Shown: positions 34,936 to 44,732 of the stretch, in pieces
Layout: each line of letters opens with the position of its first letter
How positions within the stretch are numbered: the stretch's first letter is position 1
Assembly: GCA_038087015.1 (NCBI GenBank)
Contig: JASBNA010000004.1
Location: 1,984,001 to 2,048,000 of the forward strand
Source: Cerrena zonata
Taxonomy: Eukaryota > Basidiomycota > Agaricomycetes > Polyporales > Cerrenaceae
Length of the DNA: 64,000 nucleotides
Direction: 5' to 3'
Position numbers and translations under genes: made by a program
Notes under the pieces: model-generated
Seen by the model: only the letters and a program-made list of their open reading frames with translations
Databases searched by the model: none
Told to the model about the DNA's origin: nothing

Positions 34936-37900
34936 ATGCTGAAAGAAAAGAGCACGAAATCCCAAGAGAAATGCGACATATGCTTCGGTTTCTTTGATAA
35001 GAAGGGTCTTGGCCGACATCGAAAGGCCTGTGAACGACGAGAGCGGGATCGGAAAGCCGATGAGGCATTTGAGAGGGAGCTTGTAGAAAGGGGACTACAA
35101 GGTATGTCTTGATTCCCCTCTACTGTGTCAACTGGTAGTACTAACCTGTGTCCGTTTGTACCAGCTGCTAATGCAGGACCATCATCACGTCCTGTCGATC
35201 AACCTCGATCATACAATATTGAGCGCGATCATTCATGGGGCTCAATTAATGGTGCGTGCATTATATTATATCTCTTTTGTTATGCTCGCGGTTGCTAATT
35301 AATCGGTAGATGATATCTTTGACCTGGAACCCGACGTACCACCTCTGCAACCACTTCCCCCTCAAAGTCCCCCTCACCAACGTAACCCGATCAATAGACC
35401 GTATGTCAAGGATGATATCAAGACCGAATATCATCCTCGTAGTGGCAAGGCACCCTCCGTGCAGGCATTCGATAAATACGAACGGTACAATGCTCGTAAA
35501 CATGTACCTACATCTTCCGAACCGTGGCTTCCTTTTCAAACTCGGGGAGACTTCGAAATTTCTGCGCTTGCTCTCAAGGCTGGGCTCAACAAAAAGCAAA
35601 CAGATGCTCTTTTGAAGCTCACTCACCAATTTATCCGTAGTGAATGAATCTTGACTTTGAAAACCCACGATGAAATGTGTGGCTATTGGGAGGCAGCTTC
35701 TCACAAGCTTACCCCTGTATGTAATATTGTATAATTTTCAAAATGTAAATTAAACCAGTGTTCTGGATAGTTTGAAAAGGTGCCAATTGATGTGGACTAC
35801 AAGAAAACCAAACATACCTATGATGTTTGGACCCATTCAATCTGGGAATGGAGTCTTGACATCCTACAGAATCCTGATCTTGAGCCATACTTTGTTTGGG
35901 ATGCAGAGAAATTGTTCAAGTTCAATGGGGAAGATTTTATTCAATTTATTGATGAGCCATGGACTGGTTCTCAGTGGTGGAAAATCCAGGTAGTAAAATT
36001 CTCTTTTCCAATGATAATTTGTCTTACAAATTTGTAGTCTCAATTGCCAAATCCTGAGGGCAAGCCACTGTGCTATATTTTATATGCTGATAAAAGCAAG
36101 CTATCTACATTTGGCTCACAAGTAGGCTATTTTGTTATTGCAAGATGTGCCAATCTTCCAACCTGGATCAGAAATGGAGAGGGTATTGGAGGTGGAAGAG
36201 TGGTTGGTTGGATACCAATTGTAAGCTTATTGAATTTGCTATTGAATATTTCTAATCAACATTATATCAGGTTGAAGAGGAGCAACAACACAAGGGGAAG
36301 AAATCCTTTGTGGACTTCAAGCGTGTTGTATGGCATAAATCATTTCTGAAATATTTGGAAAGTCTTAGGCCCTATGCTAAGACTGGCTTTTGGTTTCAGA
36401 CAAGCCAGGGTGAAAAGCTATGCTTATTTCCCCTGGTTATCATTTTATCTGCTGATTATGAAGAGCAGTAAGTTTTTTAATTCACTATTTGAATAACTAG
36501 TAACTTGATAATAAGATGTGTTATGGCTCTAACACGTGGCTTTGGAGGTTTATGCCCATGTCCAGTTTGTACAATTGATAAAGACAAACTGTCAGATCTT
36601 ACAGTTCAAGCATCACATCGGACAGCTCTTGATGTTCTGGAGTTATCAGAGATAGCTGACTCTCTATCTCTTGCATCTGAGAGGGAAGGCTTATACAAAG
36701 AGGAGGGTCTCAGAAATGTTGAAGTGAGTTTATAAATATATTACTTATAGCTTATTTTACTGACTTATTTTAGAATGCATTTTTTAGCATTCCATTTTCA
36801 GATCCATATGATGCCTTATCTTTTGATCGATTACATGCAAATGCAGAGGGAAATTTTGGCAAACATTTATACCCAACTCTTCAAGGTTGTATCAAAGATA
36901 TAAATCGTGAAGCATGTCAACTTGTTGACTCACAGTAAGCCCTAATTTTCAGATTGTTATTTTTCTAATATTATAATATCTAGAATGTCACAAATACCTC
37001 CCTGGCGTAATCTCAATCACTTTAAGGCTATCATGGATATTCATTTCTCAGATGGAAGCAAATATGAGGATATATCCAAGGTATAATTATAGTCATATTG
37101 TTGAATTTATTAAACTAATTAGATTTAGGTTATTATCTTTGTTACACACAATGTGATCCTATAGCAAAACAAATCAGCTTATTTGCTCCTTTGTTGTCTA
37201 CGTATATATCTGGTGATAGATATGTATGCAGCATTGGAAGTTCATACTGAAACAACCTTACTTGCTGGTGAAGAAGCTCTTAGAAAATTTGATTTACTTA
37301 TGAAGGTAAATTATTAAAATATGCTTATTTATAGTTTAACTAACTTATGCCTTTAGAAATATATTGCCAGCTGTGCTGAGGATGACAAGCCAAAGGACTG
37401 GAACTTTCCCAAATATCATGCACTTAAACATCTCTTTCAAGATATTCGGGCAAAAGGTTGTACACGAAATTACAACACAAAACCTAATGAAAAATGCCAT
37501 GTTCCATTTAAGAAGGCCTATCAACGTCAGACCAATAAGAAAGAAGTAGAGGGTCAGGTAAATTTATTCTGGTTTGATATTTATTTTATTTTCTAATTAA
37601 CTTTAATATAATCATTTATAGCTTCTCAGACTAGACCATTGGTCTGTGGTCTCTGCTTATATCAAGGATAGGATCAAATCCCTTGATGATTTTATCAAAT
37701 CTCAAGAGGATGAGGAATCTGAAAATGGTCCCAATGATATTACCCAACATATCATTCTTGGTTCTCCAGATCCTTCTACCACTTTTTCTAATTTGGAGGC
37801 ACTTTATTCAAGCAATAGTGCTTTCAGAAATTTCAGGAAAAAACTCAATAATTTTCTTAATATCTTTTTACCAGCTTTATCCATTCCACTTCCAGACAAT

Positions 37901-38421
37901 AGGAAAATTCACTTTAACCCTGATGACAAGGTATTTTTTTAGAAGGTTAAAACTATACCAATATCTAATCTTTTATTTAGATCACAAGGTGCAAGTTTCT
38001 CAAGGTTAACTATGAAAGCATGGTTAGCTGGGAAATATGCACTGATTTACTACGCTGCAACCCCAATTTTCAAGAAAAACCAAGATATGATTATATTATG
38101 GTTGATACTGGACAAGGTCACATTTATGCTCAGTTACTGTATATGTTTAAGTGTACTGTGGGTGACAACTCATATCCCCTTGCACTTATTCATCCTTACG
38201 ATGCTGGAATTCCTGGACCAAGACGTCGAAAGGACAAGGATTTGGAATTGAGGCGAATACGGCCTAAGCCCCAAATTGAATCAGAGTTTATTTCACTTCA
38301 TTCAGTTATCCGGGGTGCATTGGTTGTATCAGATTTTGAAACAAACACTGACTATTTTGTTGTAGATACCCTAGATACAGATATGTTTTTGAGACTGAGA
38401 CCTGAAACTATTTCTATGTAA
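34936..38421 (+). pseudogene. Plavaka-type DNA transposase (EnSpm/CACTA-like), two in-frame stops
   Basis: Starts MLKEKSTKSQEKCDICFGFF with a C2H2-like finger (CDIC-x8-GRHRKAC). Blocks typical of basidiomycete Plavaka transposases follow in order: WLPFQTRGDFEISALALKAG, SIWEWSLDILQNPDLEPYFV, WDAEKLFKFNGEDFIQF, CYILYADKSKLSTFGSQVGY, VIARCANLP, GGGRVVGWIPI, VWHKSFLKYLESL, ILSADYEEQCVMAL, CPCPVCTIDKDKLSDL, FDRLHANAEGNFGKHL, MYAALEVHTET, HALKHLFQDIRAKG and a final VDTLDTDMFLRLRPETISM. The exon chain is otherwise coherent over about 950 codons. An in-frame TGA at 35645-35647 (before LKTHDEMCGYWEAA) and a TAG at 37162-37164 (after THNVIL) interrupt it, so this copy is probably inactive. From about 35.6 kb on the sequence is much more AT-rich than its neighbours. 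Confidence 0.85.
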
Positions 38422-38532
38422 TATTGTTGTTAGATTATAATTTTGATTATATCATTTATTTCATTAAAAATAACATACTATCTCAATCACAGTACAGAAC
38501 TACATTAGAGTACATAGTATTGACAGAAACAG

Positions 38533-38630
38533 AGATATCCAGATAATTCTGGGGTCTAAAATCTATCTATCATATTGCTTGTAATATATCTCTTGTTTAT
38601 ATACCTCACCCTAGAATTATCTGAATATCT
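38533..38630. repeat. 23-bp inverted repeat (hairpin, MITE-like)
   Basis: The arm at 38533-38555 (AGATATCCAGATAATTC...) and the arm at 38608-38630 are inverted copies with 2 mismatches in 23, separated by 52 nt of AT-rich sequence. It lies just 3' of the transposase pseudogene. It may be a small non-autonomous element, part of a terminal repeat, or a transcript hairpin. Confidence 0.6.
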
Positions 38631-38892
38631 CAGGAGAGATCCAATAGTTACTGGATTTTATCTGAAAGCTACATATATTTTGTGTATACAAGAAGGTAGC
38701 ACAGCATGTGTCAAGATAAACACCCTATCATGGCATGGTAAGGCATGAGTTGTTATGATGTAAAAGTTTGCAGCAAGGCAATGGTGCGGTTAAAGCATGG
38801 TGGCCATGATGGCACCATATATACTATGCATACTGCCAGCTATCAAAGCTGAGTACATCTTCCCCAAGTCTTCTGTCCGACTGTTACTCACA

Positions 38893-40771
38893 ATGCCACC
38901 TCAGAACTTGCAGCAAGTTGCTCGAGCTAACTCCAACCAACCCTCTGAGCCAGAGGAAGGACCAGAGATTTCCGACACTGAGTCTGTTGTGGATCTTCAG
39001 CGACGGATCTCAACTTTGGATCTCGCTCTTCAGTCTCAGGCAGCGACCGAGGCTGACCTTCGAGAAGTAAGTAATACAATATTTTAATAATATTGGTATT
39101 TATCTGTTAACGTTAATGAAACGAGGCCCTCAAACACTCACAACTTCTTAACATTACGTTGGTGAATAAACTTCATGAGCGTAATGAGGAGATCGACCGG
39201 CTCAAGGCCAACCAACGACAACGTGGCCGTGGCAAAGCATCCACAGTCCCCGCCCTTGTTCAACATGAAGACGATATCAAGCGGAAAGCAAAGCAATTTG
39301 CCGTTATGCATGAGCTTTGGTTAGATAATGAGGTATTTCAGAAACCAAGGCCAGGACCGATGACTGTGAAAGACCGGTATGCTAGTGAACAAGCAAGGAT
39401 ACAAGGCATCACCCTACAGCTCTATGAATTCCTTCCGGAACACTTTCATGAGTTATTACTTCGACACAAACAGTTCGGAAAAACAGTAAGTTCAATTTTT
39501 ATTGAATTATATGTATATATTTATCTCCATGTCTACTCTAGTTTCAGCAGGCTGCAAGCAGTGGACGTGCAAGCCATCTCAACACCCTACGACAGGCTCT
39601 TCCCACCATTCTGGACATGCCGTCTCAGCTTTTCGCGCTCGGTAACACTGAGCGAAGCAAATCCCCTGCTTTGCAGGCACTCCTCAAACGGGATCCAAAC
39701 TCAAACACTTATCCCACATATCCCCCGATCTTATTCCCCAAAGATGCCGATGGCAAGATGCCAAAGCTCTTTCATAGTGTACCACTTATGAAGGTATGTA
39801 CATTTTACTCATAGCCGGAATCAACTGCCGCTACTGACATCCCACCTTCAGGCTCTACAGGTGATTCTTTTCGGAGCCAGCTCATTGACCAACCCCGGGT
39901 GCGCAAAACGTGACACGAACGGCAAGATATGGGGAGTGACATCGGTCTCAAGTGGGGCAATCGCAGGTGTTGCAATATTGGTCAGTGCAGATATTCAATA
40001 TTTTTTCGAACATCCGGGACTATTTTCCTACTAGGTACGCTTTATTCTCTCACCCGACGAGAAATTTGAGGCCGTTGGCAGAAAGTCAGGCATCAAATAT
40101 GCTGCTCAGTACACAAAATACAAGGAATTGCTCGATAAGGGACTCACCGATCCCAACAATACCCAAATCCGTAACCTCATCGTCACTTGGAACCGCAATG
40201 TATTTGCGAGGGAACACCGTACCACTTCAACAGCCCCCCCCGAAACGGACAGTGAACCCGACGCTGACGATATCCTCCTCGCAATGCAAGAAACCGAAAA
40301 TATTGAAGATAACATGACACGCATCAACGATAATGGAGCGGATATCAACAACGACCATATCGACGATATATATCACGACGACGATCACAATATCGACGAT
40401 ATGTACACTGCCAATCCATTCAACAACCGCGATGTTGAAACAGAGGTGATCGAGCCACCTGCTCCTCATTCAATCCCTCGGTTTGCCCAGAGTTCCGCCT
40501 TAGCTCAGAATACTGCAGGTATGTTTTAAGAACCTCCAAATTAATAGTATTAACATTGCTATATACAGGGTCCTCTCGACGTTCCATACCGCCCGCAAAC
40601 CCCGCTACACCTCAGCCCTCCCCTTCCCTCGATCCTCCTCGGCGATCGGTTTGCAATCAAGCATCGGTCGAAGATGCTGATAACGAAGATTCCGAGGCTC
40701 CTGCCCCAGCCAAACGAGGCCGTGGTGGGCGACCGACACGTACTACAGCCGGTCGTGGTCGCAAGCGTTGA
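38893..40771 (+). CDS. Lineage-specific protein next to the Plavaka element (coiled coil, AT-hook-like tail)
   Basis: Start at 38893 (MPPQNLQQVARANSNQPSEP); about five introns, roughly 525 residues. An N-terminal heptad region (VVDLQRRISTLDLALQSQ, LVNKLHERNEEIDRLKANQ) predicts a coiled coil. The central part holds AKQFAVMHELWLDNEVF, LPEHFHELLLRHKQFGKT, LFGASSLTNPGC, IWGVTSVSSGAIAGVAILVRFILS and GIKYAAQYTKYKELLDKG. It then becomes Asp/Asn-rich, and the C terminus is basic (KRGRGGRPTRTTAGRGRKR), with a GRP core like an AT-hook. Proteins with the central WGVTS-PGxIAxxAxxxRF-LS pattern are expanded in Agaricomycetes, possibly the DUF6698-type group, often near transposons. I do not know its function. 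Its frame is open throughout, unlike the adjacent transposase. Confidence 0.65.
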
Positions 40772-41790
40772 AGTTGTCACACTGCTCTCACGCTCGTGAG
40801 ATCGTGCAGCGCTGTCCTCGTTCTCGTGCATAAAGGAGAGGAGAGGAGTCAGTTGTGTCCGTGCAACTTAGTGATATTGGGAGTTTTGCTGAGGGTTTTC
40901 TACGGTATTTGCAAGTGAGTCTTGAGTCCACCTCAGACTTTGTGTCTTCTACTATCAGTGTGCATGGAAGGCATGTCTTTTGTAGGTTTCATGATGATTT
41001 TCTCTGTAGTTCTGCAATGTATTCCAGTTTCTTTTGTTTCGCTTTTGGGACCAAGTACCCTATATATTAATCCGCAAAGTGTAGCTAGAACTTGAGTAAG
41101 TAGTCTACCTGTTATTGTGCCTGTAAGTTTATCTCTCCTTCTTTGTGTAGTCGCTAGTTTGAATCCCTGCTTTGCAAACTGACAAATTACAATATGCCGG
41201 TAATCCAACAACCCTCCTGCTATATCGGGTAGCTCACACATTCCCGGGATGCAATAACTCCATCATAAGAGGATATGTCTTTGTACAATGAATGAGTATC
41301 TTGTGCGCTTTGCAGATACATATATATATGGGAGAGAAGAAACATGTGGGTTCATTTCCAATGCCATGGTGCATATCGAGCCGAGCTGTAAGAATTGAGG
41401 AGCCCGTTTCTCTGTCTTGTCCGATGCCAGTGTTGCACGAACTTGAGTGTCATGACCTTTAGCATCGCTGCTGTCACAAGTTTCTCCGTACCAAAAACAC
41501 TCCATTCCGGTACTTGTGTACCCTCTAAATAATGTCCTCAAGCTCTATAAAGCAATTTACAACATAAGTACAGCTTAATAAACTAAATAAATAAATATAT
41601 ACAACTTAATATAGTACAATATAATACGATTACTAGTAAGTACAGCAGCTGAACATACACATATTAAGTCCGTACGAAGTTAATACTAGTAAACATGGAC
41701 ACTAGAGCATACTTGCTCATACTTGTGTAGGTGTGTTGATGACCTGGATTCCAAAACGATCTACTACAGTTAAGGTCAATATTTTGGCGG
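40772..41790. other. Spacer between companion gene and tRNA-Ser, AT-rich right part
   Basis: About 1 kb without a supported gene. A minus-strand 92-codon frame at 41263-41541 shows no recognisable motif. The right part (41560-41700) is strongly AT-rich with repeated TAAATA and AGTACA/GTACAAT words, echoing 34.3-34.5 kb at the other side of the island. Confidence 0.4.
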
Positions 41791-41881
41791 GCTGGAATGG
41801 CCGAGTCGTTAAGGCGAGTGATTTGAATTATCAATCATCACTTGGGCATTGCCCGCGTAGGTTCAAATCCTGCTTCCAGCG
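41791..41881 (+). tRNA. tRNA-Ser(TGA) with short intron
   Basis: A cloverleaf with acceptor GCTGGAA/TTCCAGC and discriminator G, D arm GGCC...GGC, and a long variable arm TGGGC-ATT-GCCCG, diagnostic of class II tRNAs such as Ser. The anticodon stem AGTGA/TCACT encloses TTTGAA followed by about 9 extra nt. That fits anticodon TGA (Ser) with a 9-nt intron after position 37. The T loop is TTCAAAT. It marks the right side of the transposon island. Confidence 0.88.
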
Positions 41882-42249
41882 AATCTCTTCCACATTTTTC
41901 TTGTAACACTTTCCTTGAAATGAGCGAAACTCCGCGACAGAAAGATGTACCATCTTTAAATTTACGAGTTACCGTCCACGGTCCTTGGGGTAGCTCTACA
42001 AAATATGGAGCTACACCCTATAAATAAACACTCCTGTAAGGCGCCAATCTGCCAGTACGTGTCCAGTACGTTTGAAATCGGTTCTAACGAATCAAGATCA
42101 TGGTAACTTGAAGGTGAGAGCTTCAACTAAGAGGAAACTCCGCATCGCTTCCGCACAATAGCCACGTCCTCCGAACCACTGAGCTGGCAGATGCTGTAAA
42201 GTTGTTTTACATTCTCGCATGAAGGTCACGGAATCTCGAATCCCTCACG
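41882..42249. other. Intergenic
   Basis: About 370 bases with the tRNA-Ser 3' flank and the promoter of the first Cdc1-like gene. No other feature seen. Confidence 0.4.
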
Positions 42250-44398
42250 ATGATTAAGACGGCCAGTACTGGTTCCAAGCTTCGACAATCTCGTTTATTA
42301 GATCTCATCCGCACTCTACAAGTTGTATGGTTACTTCTGGTGGTGTGGTTCGAGTATGGGAGCTTTCACTACAGTCTGTGGGACTGCCGCTGGCCGGATG
42401 CTTCCTTTACGCGGGTAAGGACCTGTTCCTATCCCATCATGCCTCCAAGACCTTCTGGACTCCATAACTCAATGACCCAAACTGTCAAATTCATAGGGAA
42501 GCCATGCATCTCATGTAATAGTGATTGATGATGCTCGAGTACGTTTTCGTCCGAGAAGCTTTCGAAGGGCTCTGGATGCCATTCGATACCACCTCTACCA
42601 TCTCACTCTTCGAAAGAACTGGAGCTTCGCCAGTAATTTGCGACCCGATGTCATTGTGTTCTTGGGTGATATGTTGTCTTCCGGGTACCGGATCGACGAT
42701 GAGCAAGAGTATGTGCCGAGCTCCTCCATTACAAATAGAACAAGTCTGACCGTTCATTTCCAGATATGCGAGCTACGTTCAGGAGTTCAAGAGTATCTTT
42801 CAAATGGATAAATCCACGGAAGTATACTTTGCCCCCGGGAATGAAGACGTTGGGTGATTCTGCATGTTTTACTACCATTCACCTTGAACTGAGTGTTTTC
42901 TTTATCCAGCTTACGAGTCGACTGGCAGACGGCCAGTATTGCCCGCTCCCATTACACTCGGCACTTTGGCCCACTCAACGGATGGGTCCCTGTTTCGAAT
43001 CACACATTCGTAATTCTTGACGCTCCAGGGATGGCAGAGGAAGATTACCAAAGAGCAGAAAAGTCACTTGAGTATGATGAATGGCAGCCGAAGCCTGATG
43101 GTGCTATTGAATTCATCAAAAGTATATCGGCATCACAAGGTAAGCTGTCAATCTCTTGTTATGAACTTTTGTTGAGAAACAGCTACAACAGTTCCAAATG
43201 ATGCAACACATCCTGTTGTATTGTTTAGCCATATCCCGCTGGCTCGTCCGGAGCTGGCAAATTGTGGACCTTTGCGAGAGAAAGGGACAATTCATCGAGG
43301 TATCGGATTGAACTACCAAAATACGTTTGGGAAAAAGACGACCGAATTTCTTATTGAAGAACTCCGGCCGTATCTCATATTCAGGCAAGTGATCTATGTT
43401 CGTGTGTTCTGACGAACCTGACCTCTACATTATATTTTAGTGGTGACGACCGTGATTATTGTGAATATACTCATCGTGACGGCAATAGCCCTGGAGGAGT
43501 GCGGGAAGTCACAGTGAAATCCTTCTCTCCAGTGCAATATATCAAGTACCCTGGTTTCCACCTACTTTCCGTCGTCGACTCTTCTTCGCTGCCACCACAC
43601 ATACCGTATTACGCCGATAAACCCTGTTTACTCCCGGATTATATTAACATATACTGGACCCGGTACCTTCCTCTAGCCCTGCTCACTCTCGTTGTTATTT
43701 TGTTGTACAGAAATCGGCGCAGACGGATCACACGACATCGCCCTTCTCTTCCGTCCCACAGTGGTGATAGCCTCCTGTATGGGTCTTCGAGCTGGCCACC
43801 TTTAGATGCCGACATCGTCGATGGCTTACCACCTACCTCGCCCAATTTTGGAGCTTTGAATGCCCTATCTAGTAGCAGTCCCCGAGACACGCATCCTCCG
43901 CCATTACGAACACCAACTTTCAGCATGAGTTCGTCCACCGGTGATCTCAGGTCTGGTTCTACAACTCCTTCTTTGAGGGCATCACTGTATGCTTCCTCCC
44001 CTATTGACTCATCATTCATGTCAACTACGACATCTCCACAACTAGGTCGCGATCTAGGTGACAAGCAATACGAAACTTTCGATGCAGCGTCCAGTACGCG
44101 CCGTTCAAAGGCGCCACTGAGGATCGGACTCCCTCCCACAGCCAAAAACAAAAGAAGTTTCTGGCGCAAGTTGACTTGGTCATGGTCCTGGACGTTCCAC
44201 GTTATGGGACGACCGAGACGTCTGACGATGGTATTACCACCCGTCTGGCGTATCTTCAATGTATTCTCACCTCAAAGTATGGATCATAATTCTCCTCGGA
44301 AGAGTGGATGGATTCGGACCCTTTCTAAAGATGTATTTGTTGTATTCACGCCAGCATTCTTGCTATGGACTCTCATTACTTGGCGGACTCTTATGTAA
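42250..44398 (+). CDS. Cdc1/Ted1-like metallophosphoesterase paralogue with altered active-site residues
   Basis: Six exons, 42250-42414, 42497-42708, 42764-42853, 42910-43139, 43183-43384 and 43441-44398, sum to 618 residues plus stop. An N-terminal transmembrane segment (LLDLIRTLQVVWLLLVVWFE) precedes the lumenal phosphoesterase domain. A second membrane segment (YLPLALLTLVVILLY) precedes a Ser/Pro-rich tail, and a last hydrophobic stretch ends the protein. Relative to the intact paralogue at 54023-56190, VADPQ is replaced by IDDAR, GNHD by GNED and SGDDHD by SGDDRD, while SHIPLARP and the CGPLREKGT block are kept. Cdc1/Ted1/PGAP5 proteins remove ethanolamine-phosphate from GPI anchors in the ER/Golgi. 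Loss of two His suggests weak or no catalysis. The intron at 43385-43440 has a GC donor (AG|GCAAGT). Confidence 0.85.
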
Positions 44399-44732
44399 CA
44401 TTTCGTGTTAAGGACAATATTTGTCACTTTGCTATACTTCGCTTGTTGTATATTTTGTATTTATAAGGATTCTGGATGTAATCCGTAACACTGTAACAAA
44501 TGCATACTTTGTTGTCATTCACTAATGTGCGATATGTACAGTACGATACACCATTGTTGGTAAGGTATATACAGTTAGAGGTACGATAATATACGAAACA
44601 CAGCAGGTTGGTTAGTATTATAAGGTAAGTAAATATTCTGATTGAGACAGCACTGTGACAACAAAATTCAAGAAAGATCAAGAGCGAAATAGTCGGAATT
44701 AGGGTCAGTGAAATATAAAACTGAAGTGATTC
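44399..44732. other. Convergent 3' region
   Basis: About 330 AT-rich bases between the stops of the Cdc1-like gene (+) and the SNF2-RING gene (-). An open frame at 44424-44681 has no protein character. Probably 3' UTRs. Confidence 0.5.

Noticed and set aside
41263..41541. 92-codon minus-strand frame before tRNA-Ser
   Set aside because: No recognisable domain and no start or splice context; kept only as part of the spacer.
43639..44259. 206-codon open frame on the minus strand inside the Cdc1-like gene
   Set aside because: It is exactly antisense to the Ser-rich tail of the well-supported plus-strand gene and has no motif of its own.
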